Shown: positions 23,114-33,298 of the stretch, one piece after another | How the letters are laid out: every line of letters begins with the position of its first letter | How positions within the stretch are numbered: the first letter of the stretch is position 1 | From: Galeopsis tetrahit | Taxonomy: Eukaryota; Streptophyta; Magnoliopsida; Lamiales; Lamiaceae | NCBI GenBank assembly: GCA_963675135.1 | Contig: OY776119.1 | Coordinates: 80,593,727 to 80,657,726 of the forward strand | Reading direction: 5' to 3' | DNA: 64,000 bases | Translations under genes and position numbers: made by a program | The notes under the pieces: model-generated | Told to the model about the DNA's origin: nothing | Databases searched by the model: none | Seen by the model: only the letters and a program-made list of their open reading frames with translations

Positions 23114-23731
23114 ATGATATACGATATTGGAACTCCATCTGAAGGCATTGTACCCAAACAGACTCAAGTTAACATTCCAATTACCAAGGGAGGTAAAAAG
23201 AATGTTAACAACAAGGCTATTCCGTTTAAAACGAGTCAACAAAGGACTAGAAATCGTGGACGACCTAATCAGGTCAGATACGAGGACCGGTATCCTGAGG
23301 AGACAAGTACGAGACAAGTACAAACTAGATGGAAAGAGCCTAGACCTCCTTTCATAAGGCAGTCTCAGCTCTACTCGTCTAAGCCCAGGAATGTGACTTC
23401 AAAATATCGTATTCAACCCATCTTATATCCTCCGCCTGAATCGTATGATATCGAAGGAGAAGACAGACTTAAACATGTCTATAAACCGTATGGCCCCAAT
23501 GCATACAAGCCCTACTCTGACTATCACAGACCGGTGCCTACTCAAGTAGAGGTTAAGCCAAAAGGCTACCTCAGACGAGTAGACCCAAGAACTGCTGATA
23601 GGCCAGACAAGGACAACAGGGTCTTATTTTGCAACAAATATGGTCGAAAGCTTAGAAGATCAAACTTGTTCAGGACTCCAATGTATATTTGGATTCCATT
23701 GAACTCGACTAACCCCCCAGGACCCCAATAG
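23114..23731 (+). CDS. Gag-pol linker of Y, in frame after the gag TGA
   Basis: 205 codons in the same frame as gag, separated from it by one TGA codon. It is basic and proline-rich and ends in Y-I-W-I-P-L-N-S-T-N-P-P-G-P, the motif that precedes the protease in Sirevirus polyproteins (element X has V-W-V-P-K-G-T-T-N at the equivalent place). A frame change follows before the protease. The TGA may be a disabling mutation or a read-through point; the sequence alone cannot decide. Confidence 0.75.
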   Translation: MIYDIGTPSEGIVPKQTQVNIPITKGGKKNVNNKAIPFKTSQQRTRNRGRPNQVRYEDRYPEETSTRQVQTRWKEPRPPFIRQSQLYSSKPRNVTSKYRIQPILYPPPESYDIEGEDRLKHVYKPYGPNAYKPYSDYHRPVPTQVEVKPKGYLRRVDPRTADRPDKDNRVLFCNKYGRKLRRSNLFRTPMYIWIPLNSTNPPGPQ

Positions 23732-23751
23732 ACAAGCAGGGTAACTAAATT

Positions 23752-25452
23752 ATGAAATATCATCTAATGCAGGGTCGACTCGATCTATACAAAAAGGGTG
23801 GCTCAGTAGGAGAAACTTGGTACATAGACAGTGGTTGTTCGCACCACATGACGGGTACCAAGACACTTCTATCAAGCTACCATGAGCAAGAAGGACCAAA
23901 GGTTATATTCGGTGATAGCTCTACAGCCATCACAAAAGGCTTTGGCTATATCCGAAATGGTGACGTAGAGATACAAGATGTATCATACGTAGAAGGTTTG
24001 AAATATAATCTATTATATGTTTCACAGTTTTGTGATCGAGGTTACAAAGTGCAGTTCAAAAGTCAAAAGTGCGAAATCATAGACAAGAGGACTCATACCG
24101 TACTACTCGTCGGCATAAGACAAGGTAGTGTGTACATTGTGAATTGGAATAGTTGTCCGCGGGACACTTATCTTCTTACTAAGACACCCAAAGAGATCAG
24201 TTGGCTTTGGCATAGACGCCTTTGTCACATGAACTTTAAGGTGATTAATAAGATCACAAGAGATTACCTTGTTGAAGGTTTACCCAACGAAGTTTATTAC
24301 AAATCACATGTATGCAATGCGTGTCAAAAAGGTAAACAGGTAAAGGGTTCATTTAAATCCATTCCATCTCTCTCAACCAGTAGAGTTCTCGAACTTCTAC
24401 ATATGGACCTACATGGCCCAATTACTCCTCCAACTTTGAACGGTAGAAGGTACACACTTGTTGTGGTAGACGACTATTCTAAGTTCACTTGGGTAGTCTT
24501 CTTACACAAGAAGAGTGATACACAAACACTCCTACCTGATCTGTTGAAGAAGATACAAGTTGAGAAGAATCAGTCCATTGTCAAGATCTGTAGTGACAAG
24601 GGTACTGAGTTCATTAACTACTATATTAAAGAATTTTGTTCTAAGCATGACATCCAGCACCTTACTAGTGCAGCAAGGACACCACAACAAAATGGAGTAG
24701 CAGAACGAAGGAACATAACTCTTAAGGAGGCCTGCAGGACCATGCTGACAGAGTATAACACTCCTCAGAATTTTTGGGCAGAAGCGATCAATACTGCATG
24801 TCATTCCCAAAACAGAAGCGCTATCAATAAAGCACTAGGTAAGACGCCCTATGAGGTATGGAAAGGTCGAAAACCCAGAGTTTCATATTTCCATATATTT
24901 GGTTGTAAGTGTTTTATCCATAACAATGGAAAAATCAAGTTGAATGCATTTGATGCTAAAGCAGACGAGGGGATATTCTTAGGATACTCCTCGACTAGCA
25001 AAGCATTCAGAGTATTCAACTACTCTACCCTATGTGTGGAAGAAACACCACATGTAGTTTTCGATGAATTACTACAGGACTCGTCTACCGACCAGATCAG
25101 TAAGAAGGTAACTGATCTATCGATCCAAACTGACCAAGAATCAGAAGTTTATGAATCTGTTCAAGCCTATAACCCGTTCATGAAAGCTCTTGAGTCTGAT
25201 GATAAGGAGAAGGTAAGTGCTCTAGGTAAATCTACTAGACTAGTTGACATGCCTGAACTAGTCGACTCGTCTACTCCTATTAAATCTTCTGATGTAAATG
25301 ATATTGAAATGCATGATGCTATAATTGATCTAGATGATGATAATATGCATACTAAGACTAGAAAAACATGGAAATCTGCTCATGATACTGAAAATATCAT
25401 TGGTGACTCTACTGTTGGTGTGAAGACTAGACGACAACTCTTTGAGTCGTAA
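23752..25452 (+). CDS. Protease and integrase of Sirevirus Y
   Basis: 566 codons. Protease site W-Y-I-D-S-G-C-S-H-H-M-T-G at about residues 23-35. Integrase zinc-binding region H-R-R-L-C-H-M then C-N-A-C (about 155-192). Integrase core: L-H-M-D-L-H-G-P (first Asp), I-C-S-D-K-G-T-E-F (second Asp, with C where R is usual), and P-Q-Q-N-G-V-A-E-R-R-N (Glu). An extended acidic C-terminal region follows, as in Sireviruses. A single in-frame TAA at 25450-25452 separates it from the reverse transcriptase frame. Confidence 0.93.
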   Translation: MKYHLMQGRLDLYKKGGSVGETWYIDSGCSHHMTGTKTLLSSYHEQEGPKVIFGDSSTAITKGFGYIRNGDVEIQDVSYVEGLKYNLLYVSQFCDRGYKVQFKSQKCEIIDKRTHTVLLVGIRQGSVYIVNWNSCPRDTYLLTKTPKEISWLWHRRLCHMNFKVINKITRDYLVEGLPNEVYYKSHVCNACQKGKQVKGSFKSIPSLSTSRVLELLHMDLHGPITPPTLNGRRYTLVVVDDYSKFTWVVFLHKKSDTQTLLPDLLKKIQVEKNQSIVKICSDKGTEFINYYIKEFCSKHDIQHLTSAARTPQQNGVAERRNITLKEACRTMLTEYNTPQNFWAEAINTACHSQNRSAINKALGKTPYEVWKGRKPRVSYFHIFGCKCFIHNNGKIKLNAFDAKADEGIFLGYSSTSKAFRVFNYSTLCVEETPHVVFDELLQDSSTDQISKKVTDLSIQTDQESEVYESVQAYNPFMKALESDDKEKVSALGKSTRLVDMPELVDSSTPIKSSDVNDIEMHDAIIDLDDDNMHTKTRKTWKSAHDTENIIGDSTVGVKTRRQLFES

Positions 25453-25470
25453 GAACAACCTAGTCCATCT

Positions 25471-27036
25471 TTGTTTTGCTGGTGTTGTTTCCTCTCATCT
25501 ATCGAGCCTAAAACCATTAATGAGGCATTGGCTGATAGTAATTTGATCATTGCTATGCAAGACGAGTTGAACCAGTTTGTTCGAAACGACGTCTGGGAAC
25601 TTGTCGATAGACCTAAACATCATAATGTAGTAGGCACACGATGGATTTTCAAGAACAAGAAAGATGAGAATGATGTAGTCGTTAGGAATAAGGCTAGACT
25701 AGTAGCCCAAGGCTATTCACAAGCTGAAGGCATAGATTATGATGAAACATATGCTCCTGTTGCTAGATTAGAAGCCATTCGATTGTTCCTTGCATACGAT
25801 GCTTACATGAAATTTACCGTGTATCAAATGGATGTTAAAAGTGCATTTCTTAACGGTATTCTTGCGGAAGAAGTGTATGTTGAACAACCTCCAGGTTTCG
25901 AAGTCAAAGGTGACCAGGTATACAGATTAAAGAAGGCCTTATATGGACTAAAACAAGCTCCAAGAGCATGGTACGATACTCTTTCTCAATTTCTATTAGA
26001 AAATGGTTTTACTAAGGGCAAGGTCGATAGAACCTTGTTCAGAAGACAAGAAGGGAAAGATATTTTACTCGTCCAAATTTACGTAGATGACATCATTTTT
26101 GGTTCACCTAATAAAAAGCTGAGTGAAAGTTTCTCAACACTCATGCAAAGTAAATTTGAGATGTCTATGATGGGTGAAATGAATTACTTTCTTGGCCTTC
26201 AAGTAAAACAGGCCCCAGAAGGGATTTTCATAAATCAAGCAAAGTATACTCGAAATCTACTAGACAAGTATGGTATTAAGACTTGTAAATCTTCTGGAGT
26301 TCCTATGCAACCTACCTACAGGATGGATCCAGACGAGAATGGTAAGTGTGTTAATCAAACTCATTACCGTGGTCTTATTGGTTCATTACTGTACTTGACT
26401 GCTAGTAGACCAGACATTGCATTTTCTGTTGGCGTATGTGCTCGATTTCAAGCTAATCCAAAAGAGAGTCTTATGGAAACCACTAAAAGGATTCTGAAAT
26501 ATTTGAAAGGAACCATCAATCGTGGTATATGGTATCCTTCAAATGATGATTTATCCCTAAGTGGCTACTCTGATTCTGATTTTGGTGGTTGTAGAATAGA
26601 TAGGAAATCTACATCTGGTTCTTGTCAATTCTTAGGCACAAAACTCATTTCATGGTTTTCGAAAAAGCAGACAAGTGTTGCTACCTCTACTACTGAAGCC
26701 GAGTACATGGCTGCTGGTAGTTGTTGTAGTCAATTATTATGGCTTATTCAACAACTTAGAGATTATAATATCTGTGAATCAAATGTTCCCATATTCTATG
26801 ATAGTAACAGTGCTATTGCCATTACACAAAATCCTGTTCTACACACATGTTGTAAGCATGTCGATGTGAAACACCATTTCATACGTGATCATGTAGAAAA
26901 GAAGGATATTCGCATGGAAAAGATTCACACTGATTTTCAAAGAGCTGATATTTTCACAAAACCATTAGCTGAGCCTCGTTTTCATGAATTATGCATTAGT
27001 CTAGGACTAATTGATCTTGACCATACTAGTATGTAG
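25471..27036 (+). CDS. Reverse transcriptase and RNase H of Sirevirus Y
   Basis: 521 codons, in frame with the integrase part after the TAA at 25450. Reverse transcriptase: W-I-F-K-N-K-K, Y-Q-M-D-V-K-S-A-F-L-N-G, Y-G-L-K-Q-A-P-R-A-W, and the catalytic Y-V-D-D-I-I-F-G-S. RNase H: G-Y-S-D-S-D-F-G-G, T-T-E-A-E-Y-M-A-A, and the end motif A-D-I-F-T-K-P-L. It ends with TAG at 27034-27036, followed by CAATGT. The annotated start is only the first Met after the stop; the domain begins upstream in the polyprotein. Confidence 0.94.
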   Translation: MFCWCCFLSSIEPKTINEALADSNLIIAMQDELNQFVRNDVWELVDRPKHHNVVGTRWIFKNKKDENDVVVRNKARLVAQGYSQAEGIDYDETYAPVARLEAIRLFLAYDAYMKFTVYQMDVKSAFLNGILAEEVYVEQPPGFEVKGDQVYRLKKALYGLKQAPRAWYDTLSQFLLENGFTKGKVDRTLFRRQEGKDILLVQIYVDDIIFGSPNKKLSESFSTLMQSKFEMSMMGEMNYFLGLQVKQAPEGIFINQAKYTRNLLDKYGIKTCKSSGVPMQPTYRMDPDENGKCVNQTHYRGLIGSLLYLTASRPDIAFSVGVCARFQANPKESLMETTKRILKYLKGTINRGIWYPSNDDLSLSGYSDSDFGGCRIDRKSTSGSCQFLGTKLISWFSKKQTSVATSTTEAEYMAAGSCCSQLLWLIQQLRDYNICESNVPIFYDSNSAIAITQNPVLHTCCKHVDVKHHFIRDHVEKKDIRMEKIHTDFQRADIFTKPLAEPRFHELCISLGLIDLDHTSM

Positions 27037-27943
27037 CAATGTACTAACCAGACAGGTACATGCCTAAGAAGAAAGGAGAAACAAACAAGTTACCACAAAA
27101 AGAGCAGAGCACTCGTCCACTCACTCAAACAGACAGGTATACAATGTCAGACAAGATGACCAAACAACCCGATGAGGAAGCTGGTAAAGCTGAGGGTAAT
27201 ACTAAGGGAATAAACATTTAATGGGGAATCTTTGATTTCTTAAAGATCCTTATGTTGACTCTTAAGTTTGGTAACAGTCATCTTGTTTGAATCTTGACCA
27301 TTATTCTAGATTGATGTTCATCTTATTTATTTTACTCGACTGCCGGTATCTCACCTAATCTGTCGCACAAGATAAGACAGGTTCAAGTAGTCGTTCGATG
27401 TTCAAAGTAGACAAGCACAGTCAAAGGGGGGAACTCGTCTTGTGTGCTTGAGTCTACTCGTCTGTCCTGAATAGACTCGAACAGACAAGATAAGTGTTCT
27501 TATGATTTAAATACTCTAAGTGTTTAAACAATACGAATTAAGGATAAATATAATTTGATAAATGAAAATTTTGAAAACCCTAGAATTGGATTTATACACT
27601 CCATTTAATGAGGTGTATATACCCAGTTCGCGCCAAAACTCTACTATGCTAGGTCAGATGAGTACACTCCTCAAATCCTACCAATAGAAGGGGCGGATTT
27701 CAAAACTTTACAATAACAAATCACGTAATATTCTCGATTCCGTAAAATTGAATTTCAAAGGACTTTCATATCTGTCCATTGGATTAGACTTTTCGATCTC
27801 AACCATTGATTCAAAACTCAAGGTTTTAACAAAACCCATACTATTCTTTCATAACTGCTTACAATTTCTAAAACTCTTGATTTTCATAACTTCTCAAGCA
27901 TTCAACACTTTCCAAACCTCTCGATTTTCATAACCGATTCATT
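27037..27943 (+). other. Spacer of Y between pol and the env-like frame
   Basis: After the pol TAG the same frame stays open for about 42 further codons, then closes. The rest is non-coding. An env-like reading frame after such a gap is normal for Sireviruses. Confidence 0.6.
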
Positions 27944-29179
27944 ATGTCAATCGTTTCGATATTCGATGCTCACACTAACATGCAGGCAAGGTTTGATTTA
28001 GGGAAGTATGCTACCGAAGGCAAGGTGCATGTGGAAGGATCAGTGTTTTTCAAAGGAAATCACACCGATGACAACAAAGAAATCCTTATGAAATGTTGGA
28101 GATGCGGTTTAAGACCTTATTTGGAGGCATTTCCTGAAGTTGTGCTTGAAGAGGAGGTGTTAGAATTTTATGCTACGGCCACTCGACAAGGCGACTCGAT
28201 TGAAGCCTTTGTGGGTAGAAGGCGAGTAGAAATTACTCGTGAGTTCTTGACTGAATCGTTGAAGTTACCATCCGGATCGATAGATATCGAAAGATATGCT
28301 GAAGGACAAGAACTTAAATATCTCAGTATATTTTGTGGAAAGAAGCTGAAATTAAATCGTGATGGAAAGATCCCAGCAGTAAAGAAGAATCAATTGCTCG
28401 ACAAATTCAAGACTTTGTTGGATATTTCCTCAAAGATGTTGCTTGGAGTCACTGGGAGTTCTGACTCTGTGACACTTCAAAAAGCAAGAGTGATGGCCGT
28501 AATCCATGATGGCATCACTGAAGGAAACTGGACTAAGCTCTTCCTGGATAGATTGATGCATTTTAAGAAGAAGGTGGAAGTCGACACCAGTACAGTCAAC
28601 TGGGTTGTGTCTGCGAATGTGAGTTTCGGAAACAAGTTAAGTATCATCCTACCCATCTTGTTGCCGAACAAAACTAGTTGGAGTAAAGGCAAGCCATTCC
28701 ACCCTCTCAAACATTATCTAAAGAAGGAGGCACTAGCAAAGCAAGCGGCTGGTAGAACTGCTGCTTCCAGACAAGTTTATATCAATCCAGATGACGCCAT
28801 GTTGGAAGCTGCCTCGTCTAGTTCTGAGGAAGACGAGTCAGGCAGTGGAAATTCTGAGGAAGTTGAAGCTGGAACTAGTGGTAGACTAGTTCAGTATGTG
28901 CAAGAGGAGGCTATGATTGAGGCTGCAGGAGATTCGGAAGAAACTCACTCGGACAAGGAGCCTGAGAAGAAAGAGGAAGAGTTGCAAGTTTATCGACTGG
29001 TGCGAGTCGAGTCGAGTCGAGTCCATCACCAGACAAGTCGAGTGCGGAAAAGGTTGGTACTTCTTCCCGAGCTTTGTCAATTCCTCTCTTTCTCCCCGTC
29101 AAAACCAAGGCCAGATCACTTCGATCTCGTGCCAAACCTGCACCCAAAACCTCATCAGTGTTGGCAGTGCAACCACTAA
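27944..29179 (+). CDS. Env-like accessory protein of Y, N-terminal part
   Basis: 411 codons. The N-terminal half has V-L-E-F-Y-A-T-A-T-R-Q-G-D and V-G-R-R-R-V-E-I-T (about residues 72-100), a pattern I know from accessory proteins of plant LTR elements ('putative plant transposon protein'). After about residue 285 it is acidic and serine-rich. From about 29003 there is a run of (GAGTC)n, after which the frame used downstream changes, so the last 50 or so residues are probably out of frame. No clear signal peptide or transmembrane segment is visible, so 'envelope' is by position only. Confidence 0.65.
   Translation: MSIVSIFDAHTNMQARFDLGKYATEGKVHVEGSVFFKGNHTDDNKEILMKCWRCGLRPYLEAFPEVVLEEEVLEFYATATRQGDSIEAFVGRRRVEITREFLTESLKLPSGSIDIERYAEGQELKYLSIFCGKKLKLNRDGKIPAVKKNQLLDKFKTLLDISSKMLLGVTGSSDSVTLQKARVMAVIHDGITEGNWTKLFLDRLMHFKKKVEVDTSTVNWVVSANVSFGNKLSIILPILLPNKTSWSKGKPFHPLKHYLKKEALAKQAAGRTAASRQVYINPDDAMLEAASSSSEEDESGSGNSEEVEAGTSGRLVQYVQEEAMIEAAGDSEETHSDKEPEKKEEELQVYRLVRVESSRVHHQTSRVRKRLVLLPELCQFLSFSPSKPRPDHFDLVPNLHPKPHQCWQCNH
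29002..29022 (+). repeat. Short (GAGTC)n tandem repeat at a frame change
   Basis: About four GAGTC units lie where the env-like reading frame switches from that of 27944 to that of 29074 and 29605. A unit gained or lost by slippage would cause such a shift. Confidence 0.7.
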
Positions 29180-29604
29180 GAGCCAACATAACCCCACACA
29201 CTACTATATTCGATACAATTGATACTTCTACAACTGTCGAACCAAACCTAGCCTCATCAAAGCCCTCAGAAACCACCATCCAAATTCCTTTTACCTCAAC
29301 ATAAAATGTTGAACCTCTCAACCCGTCTATTTCAGAAACCCCACTAGTTGCCACTGCAACAACCGAGACAGGGACCTTACCTGCTCAGAACCCTTCTGAA
29401 ATTAGATTCGAATCCCTCGTCTATTACCCGATGTGTTTAAGAGAAAAGAGGATTTGTTCAAGAGTCAGCAACAATCTAAGGAGAAAGCTCTCGTCTATTG
29501 AGATAGACACTGCTTCTGAGCAATTTGAGAAACTTCTAAGGATATGCACATGGGTTGCATTGAAGAAGGCCCCCACTGAAGATCTGTTTGAAGTCATCAT
29601 ATGA

Positions 29605-31416
29605 ATGGGTGGAATCTCCAATTTTCAAGATTGGGAGATGGAGCAGAAGGAGAACAGTGGAGTTCAGGACCACTCCGAATTATTTCCAGACCATGTCCTA
29701 ACAGCTCTTGTGAAGAAGATGCTGAATATTTCAGATGACGTTCTGTCTTCTCAACACGTGTTTGATATTGGTATTCAAACTGATCTACTGGAAGAAGAGT
29801 TGAAAGCTGAAACTGTTGAAGCTGGTATTCAAACTTCAGATCAATCAGAAGATGATGTTGAGATTGTTGAAGAAGAAGACAACAACTTGATCGAACTTGG
29901 TGAAGAAGATGATGAGTTTGTTGAAGCCATCATGTTTGATGAAGATGAGTTAACTGAGAAGGATAGTGAAACTGTTGTTGTTGAGACTCAATCTACTACT
30001 CATGTTTTTCCAGAAGGATTTATAGATGAGTTGAAGACGGACTTAAAGGAAGTAGTGAAGTCGTCTATCGATGTGTTCTTGGAATCAAAACTGAAAGGAG
30101 TCTTGGTGGAACAAAATCAGTCACTAGTTGACAGCTCCAGAGAATTGATAGTTGGAGAAGTCAATAAAATGGATTCTACTTTTCGACAAGAAATGTATAC
30201 TCAAATCGAAGATTTCTTGAAAAGACAAGTTGACTACTTGGAGAAAAGGTCAGTTAATTTTGCTAGATCATTGGCTGAAGAGTCAAGCAAAATGGAAAGG
30301 CTCTACAGAGTTAAAATCGAGATAGCAGATGAGCAAAGGCGTGAAGCACAAGATCAGTTGGTGCAAGCCAGGAAGCTTCTAAAAGATATGTCTGAGGAAA
30401 ACATAATGCTTAGGTTGACTGCTACTCATTTCAAGACTGAATTAGATTTGTCTACTCAAAAGCTAGAGCTAGTTGCTACTAAACTAGACAAGATGAGTCA
30501 GGACAAGACACATCAAAGACAGATTGAGATAGCTTCAGAGGCAATGATGGAAGCTATGAAAGAAGAAATGACTCGATTTACTAGTCTATTCACTCTTAAG
30601 GCAAGTGATGAAGCCAAAAAGGGGGAAGAGACAAGTAGAGTTATTATTGCTACTGAAAAATCTAGTGCTGAACCTGAAGTTAAGGCTGCTGCGTCTGCGA
30701 TAGAAGAGTTAAGAAGGCCCAAGAGAGGAAGGCTGGTCAAGACAGTTGATCTTGAACAAGCTAAGGCTGATGAAGCAATACATGTGAAAGGCAAAGGTAT
30801 TGCTTCTCCTGAGGTTCAGACCAGACAAGTCAAGAGAAAGCTTGTTCTAGAGAAAAAGAAAGAAGAATTAGGTGACATCCTAGCTGATATTGGTGATGAA
30901 GAGGTTGAAGCTTTTCACAAGAAGCAAAAGCTGGAGGATGATCATTATGCTAACAAGAAATTGTTAGGAAAGCATATCAAGATGTTGCTGAAGTTGAAAG
31001 CTGATCCTGATCTAGTGGAAGATGCCTACATTGATAATTTCATTGACAGTGAACATAGAGATGCATGGTTCAAAGTCAAGATGAAGTGGGAGCTGGATCA
31101 TTGGATTATTCGCAAGTTTGGAGATCCACATAGCAGAGAAGAGTTATACGCGATTTTTGATAAGTTCATGGAAACACAAGATCAGAATTTATGGAACTTA
31201 ATCATGAGGATTGCAACTGCTATAAGTTTTAATATTCTTGTTCCTATTTTTCCAAAATGGATCACTCCGATGTTAGGTTCTGGAAAGAGGATCGACTTCA
31301 ACAAGATTAAGAAGTTTGAAGAAGACCTACTGGATAAAGAGAAGATCGAGACCGAGGAACATATGACAGTAATTCACAAAAGGCTACTCGATGCTTTTGG
31401 TGTTCCAAATCCTTAA
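29605..31416 (+). CDS. Env-like accessory protein of Y, C-terminal coiled-coil part
   Basis: 603 codons. An acidic N-terminal third (repeats of D-V-G-I-Q-T-like words and E/D runs) precedes long heptad-rich stretches (about residues 190-330), suggesting coiled coil, then a charged region and a C-terminal globular-looking part with W-I-T-P-M-L-G-S-G. It is in the same frame as the short 29074-29304 stretch, from which it is separated by TAA (near 29302-29304) and TGA (29602-29604). It is therefore probably the C-terminal part of the env-like protein that starts at 27944. Function unknown. Confidence 0.6.
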   Translation: MGGISNFQDWEMEQKENSGVQDHSELFPDHVLTALVKKMLNISDDVLSSQHVFDIGIQTDLLEEELKAETVEAGIQTSDQSEDDVEIVEEEDNNLIELGEEDDEFVEAIMFDEDELTEKDSETVVVETQSTTHVFPEGFIDELKTDLKEVVKSSIDVFLESKLKGVLVEQNQSLVDSSRELIVGEVNKMDSTFRQEMYTQIEDFLKRQVDYLEKRSVNFARSLAEESSKMERLYRVKIEIADEQRREAQDQLVQARKLLKDMSEENIMLRLTATHFKTELDLSTQKLELVATKLDKMSQDKTHQRQIEIASEAMMEAMKEEMTRFTSLFTLKASDEAKKGEETSRVIIATEKSSAEPEVKAAASAIEELRRPKRGRLVKTVDLEQAKADEAIHVKGKGIASPEVQTRQVKRKLVLEKKKEELGDILADIGDEEVEAFHKKQKLEDDHYANKKLLGKHIKMLLKLKADPDLVEDAYIDNFIDSEHRDAWFKVKMKWELDHWIIRKFGDPHSREELYAIFDKFMETQDQNLWNLIMRIATAISFNILVPIFPKWITPMLGSGKRIDFNKIKKFEEDLLDKEKIETEEHMTVIHKRLLDAFGVPNP

Positions 31417-31587
31417 GAAGGTACGTTATCTGATTAGAATGTTACTTAGTTTTTTTTGATTAAGTATGTGTAATATCTACTGATCTTATTTGAAGAAATG
31501 AAAAGATAACAGCTTTTGGTGTTTAAGACAAGATAACTACTTAACTAGTCTACTATTGTGAAAAGATTCAAGTAGTTTTGGCTTCAT

Positions 31588-31603
31588 AAAAAAAGGGGGA
31601 AAT
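31588..31603 (+). other. Polypurine tract of Y
   Basis: AAAAAAAGGGGGAAAT directly before the 3' LTR, the second-strand priming site. The A-run then G-run form is usual in Sireviruses. Confidence 0.88.
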
Positions 31604-32954
31604 TGTTGGGATATGAATCCTAATACAAGTTCTATTTGATGATGAGATAAGTTTTGATAAGCCAAAAAGTAGACTTGAATATTTTCTAAGTGTTGACTGA
31701 ACTAGTCTAGTTATGAAGTCATCTTGAGCAGATCAGTAGAGTCCACAAGACAAGTGCTAGTCCACAAGACAAGTACTAGTTCACAAGACAAGTACTAGTT
31801 CATAAGACAAGTAAAGTTAACATGATAAGTATAAAAGAGAAAAAGACAAGTACATATAAATATGTTGATACTTTGTATAAGTGTTAGGATTTATACTGAG
31901 CTATATTAAAAGATGTATAGAAGCTCATGTTTTACGATTTATATTTGTATATTTGATGTATAGATTCTTAAGTTGACTAAGCTATGTTATAAAGCTTAAA
32001 GTAATGTAATAGTCTTGTTAGGATTAGATAATAGGACTAGATTAGTTCTATGATGTAATCTGAAGAAGAAGTCTACTGCACAAGACAAGTAAAAGACGAA
32101 GTCTACTACTGGAGAACAAGACAGGTGCGCAAGACTACAAGACAAGACGAGAAGAACTAATGAGTTAGTTACAGAAGCGCGTATTGAAGATAAAGATTAA
32201 AGAGTTAGTTAAGGAATAACTAATTAACTGAAGAAACGCGTGGATGGATAAGAAGAATCAGTTATAAGTTAGTTTTCAAGAAAGGTTGTTACACAACTGA
32301 AAGTTCTTGAAATTAAAGTCTATAAATACCGTAAGGTATTGATCGATTAGAGACTACTGATACTACTATATACTGAAGCATTATTGAAGATTCAAGCAAA
32401 GCAAATACTCTCAGAGTTTGAAAATTCAGAAAGAAGCCAGAAGACAAGTGAAGAACAAGGAGGCTACTACTGAAGACAGAGAAGTTTACTTTTATGTTTT
32501 TGTTTTCAAGCTGCTAGTTACTTGTAAAATAGCTAGTTAGATCGAAGAGGCACTTGGTAGTGTTTTCGAGAAGATCTAAGTCTTATATCTTGGGACTTAA
32601 AATCACAAGACTACTCGATTGGAAGAGTAATAAATTTCACAACTGGGTTTGTGAGAGTGGATGTAGACAAGTTGTCGAACCACTATAAATTCGTCGTGTG
32701 TTGGTTTACTTTCTTGTTTGTTTAATTGCTTAATTGATTAATTGCCTATCTAAACAAGACAAGTAGAGTGTTCATAACAATAGTTCGAATTACGAATATA
32801 AGTTGAGTATAAACTAGATTGGGCTCATTGTTACTTTGATTAATTCCGCATTACGTATTCTGATATATTGAAAGATTTTTAAAAGTCTATTCACCCCTCC
32901 CCTCTAGACTTTTACTAGCTTACTCAATATTATAAACTCAACTTGGGACCAACA
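31604..32954 (+). repeat. 3' LTR of Y
   Basis: 1351 bp, the same length as 19681-21031 and identical except for the two substitutions noted for Y. Followed by CTAAG (32955-32959). Confidence 0.97.
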
Positions 32955-32959
32955 CTAAG

Positions 32960-33096
32960 AGCTGCCTAACATTTCAACTTCTCATCTAGCCTTATGCTAT
33001 ATGTTCTAACATTCTTAGAACATAATCAATCTTGACTAGGCATGTCTCAGGGGGTTTTGATATTCAATCAAAACATATCTCATTTTATTCCCAACA
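32960..33096 (-). repeat. 3' LTR of X, second part
   Basis: Resumes the X LTR after Y, ends CCCAACA at 33096, and is collinear with 41544-41680 with four differences in 137 bp. Confidence 0.92.
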
Positions 33097-33145
33097 ATAA
33101 AATATAATTAAATATATATAGTTAATTTTTTTATTTTAAAAATAC

Positions 33146-33298
33146 CTTAGAAAACTTGTCTTTAGCAACTTCCCCAGTCTTCTGGAGGGCACTAAGGTTG
33201 CCATCAGGCATGTCCTGGCCCAACACCAACACCATAATGCCAACAATGATATGCAACGAGCCAGGAATCATAAACTCAATCCGCCACGCAGTAAAAGA
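33146..33298 (-). pseudogene. NRT2 exon 1 3' stub, duplicated copy
   Basis: Encodes the end of exon 1 (M-V-L-V-L-G-Q-D-M-P-D-G-N-L-S region) with the donor site (AAG then GTAT). It is part of the 930-bp block and so a second copy of the stub at 41730-41881. Confidence 0.88.

Larger units (their letters stand above)
19681..32954 (+). mobile_element. Full-length Sirevirus-type Ty1/copia element Y, very young
   Basis: 13,274 bp with two 1351-bp LTRs that differ at only two positions I can find (a/g near 20890 versus 32830; t/c at 21001 versus 32924). Primer-binding site, polypurine tract, gag, protease, integrase, reverse transcriptase, RNase H and long post-pol env-like frames are all present. 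Flanks are CTAAC (19676-19680) and CTAAG (32955-32959); the uninterrupted X LTR reads CTAAG, so the left copy has one substitution. Despite its youth it carries stops and frameshifts, so it may have been copied by another element's proteins. Confidence 0.95.
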
